Source: Chara braunii (Eukaryota > Streptophyta > Charophyceae > Charales > Characeae). From it: DNA of 21,604 nucleotides. The stretch is taken from contig BFEA01000018.1 in NCBI GenBank assembly GCA_003427395.1, forward strand, positions 932,878-954,481, read 5' to 3'. This document shows positions 8,838 to 16,240 of this stretch, in pieces. Under the pieces are notes generated by a model that was not told where the DNA came from, ran no database searches, and saw only the letters and a program-made list of their open reading frames with translations. Each line of letters begins with the position of its first letter. Within the stretch, counting starts at the first letter, position 1. A program made the translations under genes and the position numbers.

Positions 8838-9442
8838 CTAATCCGGCAGAAAAGATCGAATGTTTCAACTGCAAACAGCTCGGGCATTTTGCCCGAGACT
8901 GTCCGCAGCCGAAACGTAATCAGCCCCCCCCTACAGCGGCCCCCGTCGCCCTTAATCAAGGACGAGTGGCCGCTCTGATGGATACGGACCCAGGAAGAGA
9001 ACTCGTGACATACGCCCCGGAGCAGCCTTCCCCCTCGACGACAATGCCGTCGACATCAGGAGCTTCCTCCTCCGACGCTGCTAACATAGTCGATCCCCTT
9101 GAGTATCTTCATCTTGCTGGAATGATCGGAGCAATCCGATCGGCCCAGGACGATCTCGAATGGGTCGATCGCGAGTCCAATCCCGGACCGCAGTTTCGGA
9201 CAGGAGATATTGATGTGTTGAAAACGCTCAAGCAATTAGATATTCGTGTACCTATCCTAGTAGGACATCTTCTCACCATATCTGAAGCGGCGAACGATAA
9301 ACTTCTACAACACTGCCAGAAAAATCAAAAGCGCTTCACCTATCAGCGCATACAACGGATGTTGAAGAAGAAGGAAGAAGGTAAGAAAGTTGCACCCCTC
9401 AAGCCAGACGCAAAAGAACCTGAACCCGAACCACATGCGTAG
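8750..9442 (+). pseudogene. gag: gag C-terminus: CCHC zinc knuckle and linker
   Basis: The frame open from 8750 carries CFNCKQLGHFARDC (8861-8902), an exact C-x2-C-x4-H-x4-C nucleocapsid knuckle that would bind the element RNA. After a Pro/Ser-rich linker comes a section with DIRVPILVGHLLTISEAA (about 9235-9290) and a very basic helix (RMLKKKEEGKK). A short 'VP...LLxIS' helical motif just before the protease is common in gypsy polyproteins, but I cannot name the domain. The frame ends at TAG 9440-9442 after a Pro-Glu repeat, and the protease follows one frame back. There is no ATG of its own, because it is a continuation of gag. Confidence 0.85.
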
Positions 9443-10026
9443 CCGCCATCTCTTTGGCAGAAAAGGATCACTTCGTACGAGCTCGACCAGTACTATGGAA
9501 AAGTGTGGAATGTGACTGCGAAGTTTGGGGTAAGCCGTTTAACGCCCTCATCCACACAGGGTCTTCTGTAGTAGCCATATCGTTAGATACTGTCAAAAGG
9601 ACGGGACGACTTGGATCCGTTCTTCCTCAATCCGGCAAAGACAACTATGTCTCTGCCGACGAGGAATCAATGAATATCGTAGGCATTATCGAGAACGTGG
9701 GTGTAAAAGTAGGACGAGTACACGTCCTTGTCAACGCGCTCGTAATAGATGTACGTTCCTATTCTGTGTTGTTGGGATTACCTTGGGCGATGGCGGTAGG
9801 TGCACGACTGCATTTCGATTCGAAGCAACTGGTGCTCACACAAACTGGGGGAAAACCTCAGACTGTTCCCTTGCGGGTTTCCACCCGAACGATAAAACGG
9901 GTTCCTAACTCACCCCAAATAAGGATGATCCGAGGCATTGATCCCAAGGTGTGCTCCCCCTTGCACCTCGAGGATGGAATCAGGGAACGAGAATACGAAG
10001 AAAAGATGCCCAGTAAAGAGGAATGA
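9424..10026 (+). pseudogene. pro: Aspartic protease with Asp-to-His active-site change
   Basis: A retropepsin-like protease would cut the gag-pol polyprotein inside the particle. The active-site loop reads FNALIHTGSSVVAIS, where the family has D-T/S-G. The codon at 9553-9555 is CAC (His) in place of an Asp codon, a single G-to-C difference that should abolish catalysis. The second hallmark, a hydrophobic stretch ending LLGLPW (about 9770-9786), is present. The frame opens at 9424, overlaps gag by 19 bases in the -1 frame, and has no ATG (TTG at 9454). It ends at TGA 10024-10026 but continues in the same frame afterwards. Confidence 0.85.
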
Positions 10027-10863
10027 AAGCATCTGGTCGAACTTTTCGAACATGAAACCCCCAAAAAATTTCGAGTGTGCCCCAACACCGGTCGAAGCTT
10101 CCACGTGGATTCCGAAGACAGTACATTCACGCCTCTAACAACCCAGGTCGGTCCTTCTATCCTCCTCGGGGAACCCATATTACAAGTTTCCGATCTGGCT
10201 GATGATTTGGAACCCCCTCGCACCTTGTACGAGGGAGCTTTTTCCTTACGAACGCGTTATCAGCAAACGGAACAGTATTTGGACATTTATGTTTTCCCAC
10301 CCCGATCATTACTAACGACAGGAGCCACCATCACCTTGATTAAACAAGAAGCGGAAGCACCGGTAAGTGATGTGCCGAATCTAAGGCAAGAAATGACGGA
10401 TCGAACAGGACTAGCTGTGAAACCGACTCTGGTTGGTTCAGAGATTGACGCTGAAACTAAAGAAACGGGGATGATCAGCCCCGCTGAGTCCCAGATGATA
10501 GCAACTGTATTTTCTATTCGCACCAGTAGTTCCGTTTTCTCTAGTGTCCATGAGCAGCGGGAACGGCCAGTTGACTGGATCGATATGCCCCTTAATATGT
10601 CCGGGGAATCGACGATCCCCCTCCCGAGTCACGTTCCCGCGGAATTTCGGAAGTCGCTAATCTGTGTATTGAATGATTACGCAGAAGTGTTGAGCGTGCA
10701 TGACAATGATATTGGGTTAACTAATGTAATTGAACATGCCATTCTCACGGGAGATCATCCGCCCATTGGTTGCGCTCTCAACGATACTCTCCAGCTCAAC
10801 GAGCGGCCGCTTTTCAGCGGATTAAGGAGTTCGAAGCTAATGGATGGATCGAACCCGCTATAG
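10027..10863 (+). pseudogene. pol: Protease-RT connecting region
   Basis: Same frame as the protease after the TGA at 10024. It begins KHLVELFEHETPKKF and runs through about 230 residues without a domain I can name. It then reaches the segment just before RT: an EFRKSLICVLNDYAEVLS helix and IEHAILTGDHPPI (about 10730-10768), which matches the usual 'H.I.TG...P' lead-in of gypsy RT. A single-base loss near 10765-10775 then moves the reading into the next frame. Past that point this frame (to 10863) is out of register. Confidence 0.75.
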
Positions 10864-11360
10864 GACCATGGTCCTTCCCTGTAGTGATCGTACCTAAGAA
10901 GGCTGGGGGGATTCGCATTTGCATTGATTATCGAAAACTAAATGATATCACGATGAAAGATGTGTATCCCCTCCCCCGGATTTATGAGTTATTGGATGCA
11001 ATTGGGAGTGCTCGATTTTTCAGCAAGTTTGATGTTCGTCATGGGTTCCATCATCTTCTTGTCCGAGAGGAAGATCGACCGAAAGCAGCGTTCGTGCTTT
11101 TCGAAGGCACGTGGCAATGGATTCGATGTCTGATGGGTATCTGTAATGCTCCTGCAACTTTTCAGCGGGCCATGAACATGGGCTTTCAAAATTTCGTGCG
11201 GAAGACTCGTTTGGCACAGAGCATCATCAACTACTGCGTGATTGTGTACATGGATGACATCCTAGTGTATTCGAGTTCCAATGAGGGACACGTGCAACAC
11301 ATCGAATGGGCAATGCATGCGTTACGAGATGAAGGTTTCAAGGTGGCACTTGAGAAATGA
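10770..11360 (+). pseudogene. pol: Reverse transcriptase, fingers and palm
   Basis: RNA-directed DNA polymerase of the Ty3/gypsy type. The order is YSPAQRAAAFQRIKEF, then GWIEPAIGPWSFPVVIVPKK, RICIDYRKLNDIT, and FSKFDVRHGFHH with the first catalytic Asp at 11031. CNAPATFQRAMN follows, then VIVYMDDILVYS, with the YMDD box at 11247-11258 intact. The frame starts at a TTG only because of an upstream shift; it continues the polyprotein. It ends at TGA 11358-11360 in the position where relatives usually have the Cys of LEKC. The same frame continues (QFFLTTISFLGHVVT) to 11500, so the RT domain really extends past the stop. Catalytic residues survive, but the reading frame does not. Confidence 0.93.
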
Positions 11361-11497
11361 CAGTTTTTCCTCACCACCATTTCTTTCCTAGGGCACGTGG
11401 TGACAGACAAGGGACTCCAACCGGAGCCGCAGAAGGTGGCAGCTGTCAGGGACGCGCCAGTGCCAACCACTATCACGCAAATTCGCGCCTTTCTGGC

Positions 11498-12148
11498 CTA
11501 GCCTCGTATTACCGAAGATTCATCAAGGGCTTCACGGCGATTGCGGGACCCCTCACAAACCTCCTGCGTAAGGATCAACCGTTGATCTGGACGCCAGAGT
11601 GCGATCAAGCGTTTTTCAAACTCAAGGCTGCTCTCATTTCGACCCCGGTCCTTATAAGACCGGATCCCAAAAAGTCTTTTGTTCTCATCACTGACTGGCA
11701 GCCAGAGGCGATTTCGGCGATCCTTGTCCAGGTGGGACCAAGCGGACTCGAGAGTGTGGTGGAGTATGCGTCCAAATCAGTACCCGCCTGCAAACGCAAC
11801 TACGCCGCTCTGACGGGAGAATGCTATGCGGCTCTTTGGGGAAATAGTCACTTTCGTGCTTACCTGTATGGGCGAAAGTTCACCCTGGTAACTGATCATG
11901 AGCCCCTGTTGGCTCTGAAGAAGTCGAAGGATTACTCGGGCATGATCGGGCGATGGGCAACGGTGCTGCAGAGCATGGACTTTGACATCCACCATCGAAA
12001 GCACGAGAGACATGGGAACGCGGACGGATTGACATGGTTACACAGATCTGAGAAAGTTCTGAAAAGTGAGGAGGTGATCCCGTGGAATGAACCCGAGCAG
12101 AAGGTTGGACCTCGGTACGGCCAAGTGGAGATTTTGTCGAAGCAGTAA
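11498..12148 (+). pseudogene. pol: RT connection and RNase H
   Basis: One base is missing at about 11495-11497 (CTGGCC where CTGGGCC would keep frame). After it the polyprotein resumes with LASYYRRFIKGF and an IWTPECDQAFFKLK helix, the usual RT-RNase H connection. RNase H follows with FVLITDWQPEAISAILVQ (TDWQ in place of TDAS, Asp kept), ECYAALWGNSHFRAYL, TLVTDHEPLLAL and GNADGLTW. It would remove the RNA strand during cDNA synthesis. The frame ends at TAA 12146-12148, which lies inside a GTAAGT sequence that is a good splice donor. Confidence 0.92.
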
Positions 12149-12241
12149 GTGACACGAGGACTAATTTGCCTGCTCTATTCTCTCCACAATTCAGTCCCGT
12201 CTCTTCCCCTCTGTCGTCATGACTACCCCGCCTGCCTTCAG
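12145..12241 (+). other. Candidate intron between RNase H and PHD-integrase
   Basis: GTAAGT at 12145-12150 is a strong donor. CTAAT at about 12161-12165 could serve as branch point, and a pyrimidine-rich stretch leads to TTCAG ending at 12241. The length is 97 bases. Removing it takes the RNase H frame directly into the PHD-integrase frame and deletes the TAA stop, which is itself part of the donor. A nearer acceptor (AG at 12193-12194) would be out of frame. This is inferred from sequence only. Without splicing, the downstream ORF could use its own ATG at 12219. Confidence 0.4.
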
Positions 12242-13334
12242 AACCCCTTCTTCTCCTACTAATTCTGCCTCTCTTACTTCTTCAACTTTCTTTGCCACCC
12301 TCCCCGATAAATTCTGTTATTTTTGCACATGCATTGCACGGGTTTATGGGGTCGAATGTCATCCCTTCGAAACTGGGTTTGTCAATTGGGTAGAATGTGC
12401 CACGTGTGTCAATCGTGCGCACGGGGCCTGTGTATGATATCGAACTAATAGCAAGGAATGGAAGTGCCCCCTATGTAGAACGAACAAGCTCCCCACGGAG
12501 GTTCGATTCGAGGCCGCCCGTACGAACGGCCCTGAATACGACGAAAAATACCGACGAGCGGAGGTTTGGACAGATAAAATTTTATTGGCGAAATTAGCAG
12601 GGTTATCATTGGGTCACCTCACCAAACACAACAGACGTAGGGCAACCGAGAGATCTCGGGACTATCGATGGATCAACGGTCATTTAGAAAAGCGTAAAAT
12701 TGATGGATCGGATTCGTGGTTGACGGTTCCTCATCCATTCGAGAGATATGATTGGATCCGATCTGCTCACGAGGAACAGGCCGCTCATTTCGCGATACGT
12801 GTCACGGAGGTAACTGTAGACGAGAACCGATGGTTCTGGTCCAATAAACGAGATGATGTCAAATACATTGTCGCTAACTGTCTGGTCTGTGCCGCTGATC
12901 GCGCCCCCATAAGGGGACCAAACACGATCGTACCAACGGAAGTAGAGCGTCCTTTCCAGCAAGTCAGTATGGACACGACCGATATTGACGTGCCACCTGG
13001 CCTAAACCGCTGCGGATATTCTATTTTATTAGTATTAATTGATCACTTTTCCAAATACATCGAAGTCTATCCCTGTAAGACCTGAAAAGCCGCAGAAATA
13101 ACCGTGTACATCGAACGGTTCCTCTATACCCATCTAGATACGGAAGAAATTCTAACAGATAATGGGTCTGAATTTAAAGGTGAGGTAGAAGAACTACTTG
13201 CGCGAAGGGGCGTCACGCTCCGGCATACGGCACCCCACGTGTCCCAGTCGAACGGGTTGGCCGAGAATGCCAAACGTATGATTAAAACCGCCCTTCGCAG
13301 GAACTTAGCGGCACACGACACAAAATCGTATATC
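12219..13334 (+). pseudogene. int: PHD finger plus integrase, N-terminal and core
   Basis: A single frame interrupted by TGA at 12435-12437 and 13083-13085. It opens with a Ser/Thr/Pro-rich leader and a PHD-type finger (12315-12476). The integrase zinc domain follows: RRRATERSRDYRWINGHL, then HEEQAAH and NCLVC, giving two His and two Cys. The catalytic core has Asp at 12972 (SMDTTD), Asp at 13158 (LTDNGSEF) and Glu at 13263 (NGLAEN), the last two separated by 34 residues, so the DDE triad is intact. Integrase would insert the cDNA into host chromatin. ATG 12219 lies 70 bases past the RNase H stop. A one-base loss near 13330 moves the reading frame into the next segment. Confidence 0.9.
12315..12476 (+). 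other. PHD-type zinc finger (Cys4-His-Cys3)
   Basis: The ligands in order are Cys 12315 and Cys 12324 (CYFC), Cys 12396 and Cys 12405 (WVECATC), His 12420 and Cys 12429 (HGAC), then Cys 12465 and Cys 12474 in EWKCPLC. The spacing is C-x2-C, x23, C-x2-C-x4-H-x2-C, x11, C-x2-C, with the Trp two residues before the seventh ligand that is characteristic of PHD fingers. PHD fingers commonly read histone H3 tails. It is separate from the integrase HHCC domain, which follows complete. A TGA (12435) falls between ligands six and seven in this copy. Confidence 0.8.
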
Positions 13335-13467
13335 AGATCGTCGGGATCCACCGGGCCACCCCTCATGAGTCTACGGGGTTCACCCCCTTTCAGCTTCGAA
13401 CTAATAGCCTCCCCTGTGTCGATTACCGGGGTAACTCGGAAATTGCCGAGCAAGGGGTAGAGACACG
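13325..13467 (+). pseudogene. int: Integrase, end of core
   Basis: This frame continues integrase after a one-base loss near 13330. DQIV-like and GIHRATPHESTGFTPFQL match the usual 'R.T.H.STGF.PF.L' segment that closes the gypsy integrase core. It is followed by a VDYRGN segment and then by another one-base shift near 13465-13475. In the original frame the downstream translation is meaningless and ends at TAG 13458-13460. Confidence 0.85.
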
Positions 13468-13935
13468 CGTGCGGCCCTCAAAGCCAAGGCCAAGAGGTAC
13501 GCCGACTGAATGGAACGGGCCGTTCCGAAGCTAGCCCGGAAAACGCAAAGGATGACCGAACTGGCCCACGGTAGACAGGCCTGCAGCTATGAGGCTCGGA
13601 ACGGGAATGTTGGGCCCCTGTACCAATATAAATTGGGGGACCTAGTGCAGGTACATAAATGTACACGCGACCGGAAACTCGCTCCCAAGTTCTCTGGTTG
13701 TTTTCGCGTTGTCGAACTCGGACCAAATGGCGCCAACATGGTGCGCATAGCACCAGAGGCTAGCGCTAGCCATAGCTCCGTCCCCATCGTCCAACATACC
13801 TCCTACCTCCGTCTCCTTCCTCCTTCCAATCTTCCTCCCTCCTCTTCTTCGGAAAGTGAGGAAAACGACGACGATCTAACCCTCTCTCCTCTTTCTCCCT
13901 CGTGTCCCTCGTCCTCCTCTCCGACCTCGTCATGA
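13468..13935 (+). pseudogene. int: Integrase C-terminal domain
   Basis: AALKAKAKRYAD is followed by TGA (13507-13509) and then MERAVPKLARK, a helical linker. YQYKLGDLVQVHK and KLAPKFSGCFRVVELGP follow, recognisable as the small beta-barrel integrase C-terminal domain (family pattern 'KL.PK..GPF.V', here GCF). The tail is Pro/Ser-rich with an acidic patch (SESEENDDD). No chromodomain follows. The frame ends at TGA 13933-13935, which overlaps an ATG (ATGA at 13932-13935) that could start the next ORF. Confidence 0.88.
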
Positions 13936-14574
13936 GTTTTATCACGGAGCGGGTTCTTGACGCACAACTGCGGCAGCCACTTGGCCACATCTCAGAGTCA
14001 AAGCCCTCACGCGATAGTGTTCGCGGAGGTTACTGCAGTTCATCGGCGAGCGGGTCCCAGAACGAGCCACGTCACCACAGCGGCGGGATTCACCGGTGAC
14101 ATCAGCTCGGTCAACCCGCAGAGGCATACCGCGATCTTGGCCTTGCTGCGTGAGTGGACGGAGCAAGTGTCCAATGTGTGGCAGCACGTCCTCGCTCAAG
14201 AAGGATATAACATCATTCCGATCTCTGCATCGGACCTTGACGGCATTTGCCGAGCACCGCGCGAGCGGCCAGTTGTGATTTCAACCCTCGTCCCCTTCCC
14301 CCATCCCCAAGGAACCACGTCAATCTTCTCGCTCCTCTCTCTATCTTTGGTCTCTTTCTTCCCCACCTTCTGGCAATCCGATCTTCACCCTTCTCTCTCC
14401 TTCTCATTCGAACCTCTTTTGGTCCCTCTTATCCATTCCGGACATTGGCGACTGTGGCGCGAGACTTTTGAGGAGTTGTCCTTCTGCCTTGCCCGAGTAC
14501 AAGTGAAGTGGACGGGCACTATCGAGCACCCCATGTGGATTGAGAATCCGGAGCTGCTGATCATACAGGGTTAG
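13932..14574 (+). pseudogene. Extra 3' ORF A, N-terminal part, unknown function
   Basis: ATG at 13932 overlaps the integrase stop and opens with MSFITERVLDAQLRQPLGHI. A shift near 14000-14010 leads into the longer frame, which is open from 13936 to TAG at 14572-14574. That frame includes HTAILALLREWTEQVSNVWQ, IIPISASDLDGI and RVQVKWTGTIEHPMWIENPE, all protein-like. The middle (about 14280-14430) is a pyrimidine-rich stretch giving a low-complexity hydrophobic translation, possibly an insertion or an intron. I recognise no family. Its place between integrase and the 3' LTR is where env or accessory genes lie, but I see no signal peptide or convincing envelope feature. Confidence 0.55.
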
Positions 14575-15337
14575 AGGACTAACGCGGAAGGAAATCTTAT
14601 TGGATTCCTCTTTGGATCGGTGCAACCGGGTCGCCGTCAGTTGATTGCAAAGGAGCTCATCGCACCGATCGTGCAATTTGGCAGACGATCTCTTGCCCGA
14701 CATCTACTTTCAGAGTGACAACAGTCCTGCTCCGTACATTTTCGAGCGATCCTTGGATCCGTACCTTCAGTGGACTTCGTGCTTGGAGGAACCCTGGGAC
14801 GAGGTTACGCTACCATCGCGGCAGGAGTATCTGAAGTCGTACGAGATCATCCCTTACGCCTTCTACCCGAGGGCAGAAGAAGTGGTGATCAACGACGACG
14901 ACGAAGAAGAAGACGTCGACGAGGAAACATCGCAGGAAGGAAGCCATAGTGAACATAGCAAGGGCGAGCTAAGTGAGGAGGAAGAGGAAGAAGAAGGAAC
15001 CGAGTCCGAGAGGGAAGCCCCGCCGGAAGAAGCGACGCGTACAGGAACAGAGGCGGAAGATTCAGAAGCAGCGCGAAAACGCGAAGAAATTGCCGCTGGG
15101 AAGCGCCATCTGGAGTTCGCCAGCGAGGCTAGCCTGCGTATCGGTAGCAATCCGACCAGGGATCCAGAGCCGCCGAGGCCCGAAGATGGCGGCCCTGCAG
15201 CCGCCACCTCAAGTACCGCGCGACAGAGACGGCGCCGATCCCCCTCCTCCTCCAGCCCCACCCGTCCCCTAGTTCGCCCACGTACCAATGGGGGCGATAG
15301 GCCTTCGTCCTCAGACGCTATCCCGCCAACCTCTTGA
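14575..15337 (+). pseudogene. Extra 3' ORF A, C-terminal acidic part, unknown function
   Basis: The preceding frame continues past its TAG with GNLIGFLFGSVQPGRRQLIA. A shift near 14690 then leads to a frame open from 14645 to TGA 15337. That frame has DLLPDIYFQSDN, PYLQWTSCLEEPWDEV and EIIPYAFYPRAEEVV, then about 60 residues dominated by Asp/Glu, then RQRRRRSPSSSS and a Ser/Pro/Arg tail. The very acidic region could bind basic proteins such as histones, and the Arg cluster resembles a nuclear localisation signal; both are inferences. The family is unknown. It seems to be the second half of one protein of about 450 residues together with the preceding segment. Confidence 0.55.
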
Positions 15338-15833
15338 TTTCCTCACCCTCGAGCAGATCCGTACCGCCGTCACCTTCCCTTCCCATCCTTTCCATCCCCA
15401 TCTCTTCCGCGACTTCTACTCTACCCGTCTACTCGCCACCGTCCACCCCCACGCCTCCCTTCAGTCCGCTGCTCCCACATTCTGCTGGCATCTCCTGCTG
15501 TTCAGTGCTGCATGGGAGCAAAGCAACGTCGTAGAAGTCTACTGCGTTGCCACAAGGACAATCCCCGCTTGCCGTCACGTCGAGATCTTTCGAGCGACGC
15601 TTTTCCGCACCCTCTCCTCCTTCTATCGCGATTACCTCGCTTCCCTCCCCCGCAGTGGTGATCACTTCCCCCGCTTCCATCGAATCATCCGATGTGAGGA
15701 GCTCCCGGTGACGATGGAAGGGATGAATGGCTTCCTACCCCCACTCCCTCCCCGTCATCCCCGCGAAATCCCCGGCATGTACCGCCTCTACTGGCCTATT
15801 CCAACTAGGCGGTGGTTGATCCCATTCACTTGA
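15288..15833 (+). CDS. Extra 3' ORF B, unknown protein
   Basis: An intact 181-codon ORF from ATG 15288 to TGA 15833, overlapping the end of the previous ORF by 50 bases in another frame. The composition looks like a real folded protein: FLTLEQIRTAVTF, HLFRDFYSTRLLATVH, CWHLLLFSAAWEQSNVVEVY, EIFRATLFRTLSSFYRDYL and MYRLYWPIP, with regularly spaced aromatic residues. I recognise no domain, signal peptide or clear membrane span. It is one of the few undamaged frames in the element. The region around ATG 15288 could instead be read in the previous frame, so the true start may be later. Confidence 0.5.
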   Translation: MGAIGLRPQTLSRQPLDFLTLEQIRTAVTFPSHPFHPHLFRDFYSTRLLATVHPHASLQSAAPTFCWHLLLFSAAWEQSNVVEVYCVATRTIPACRHVEIFRATLFRTLSSFYRDYLASLPRSGDHFPRFHRIIRCEELPVTMEGMNGFLPPLPPRHPREIPGMYRLYWPIPTRRWLIPFT

Positions 15834-15838
15834 CCCCC

Positions 15839-15869
<31 letters not shown>
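15834..15869. repeat. C13-T23 homopolymer pair
   Basis: Thirteen C followed by twenty-three T immediately after the stop of the preceding ORF, continuing into a pyrimidine-rich stretch to about 15885. Such tracts are error-prone to sequence. On the + strand it is pyrimidine, so it cannot serve as the polypurine tract. Confidence 0.95.
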
Positions 15870-15893
15870 CCTCTCCTCCCTTCATCGGCACGA

Positions 15894-16214
15894 ATGAGTA
15901 AGCTTCGTGAAGATCACGCCATCGGCGATGACGTCAACCTATGCGCTGATTCGACGGACTGCAACGAGCAGGGGTGCAGAGCACACGGAGATCGGGTGGA
16001 CCATGATGGCATCACCTGGACGATCTCCACGAGGCAGAGGATTGCATATGACAGGGCTGCGGAGATCTTGCCACGGATGTTGTCGCCATCTCAACCGCGA
16101 CCCAGTTATCGTCCCTTGTACTTCGTTTGTTCTGTTGATACGCTTGGTTCCTCATGCATCACTTTGTTCTCCCCTCTTTCTTTGGCCATGCCATGCAATC
16201 AGGACATCGCATAA
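15894..16214 (+). CDS. Extra 3' ORF C, short unknown protein
   Basis: A 106-codon frame from ATG 15894 to the stop at 16214, just after the pyrimidine tract and ending 26 bases before the 3' LTR. The first two thirds (MSKLREDHAIGDDVNLC, then a Cys/His cluster DCNEQGCRAHGD, then RQRIAYDRAAEILPRML) look protein-like. The last third is hydrophobic and ordinary. No family is recognised, and a competing frame from 15907 is also open. It may be the downstream end of the preceding ORF separated by the homopolymer. Confidence 0.35.
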   Translation: MSKLREDHAIGDDVNLCADSTDCNEQGCRAHGDRVDHDGITWTISTRQRIAYDRAAEILPRMLSPSQPRPSYRPLYFVCSVDTLGSSCITLFSPLSLAMPCNQDIA

Positions 16215-16240
16215 TTTTTGAACCCCCTGCTCGTTACATA

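Noticed and set aside
9424-9442. Programmed -1 frameshift between gag and protease
   Set aside because: The frames overlap correctly for -1, but I see no X-XXY-YYZ slippery heptamer and no obvious stem after it, and the same kind of shift occurs at clearly mutational sites.
12145-12194. Shorter 50-bp intron ending at the first AG
   Set aside because: It would run the reading into a stop at 12219-12221; the 97-bp version is the one that keeps frame.
8273-13509. Alternative genetic code reading TGA as an amino acid
   Set aside because: TGA also ends the integrase in a sensible place, frameshifts coexist with the TGAs, and CpG decay of CGA explains most sites.
13800-13935. Chromodomain after integrase
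   Set aside because: The tail is Ser/Pro-rich and acidic, with no aromatic cage pattern or chromodomain-like fold signature.
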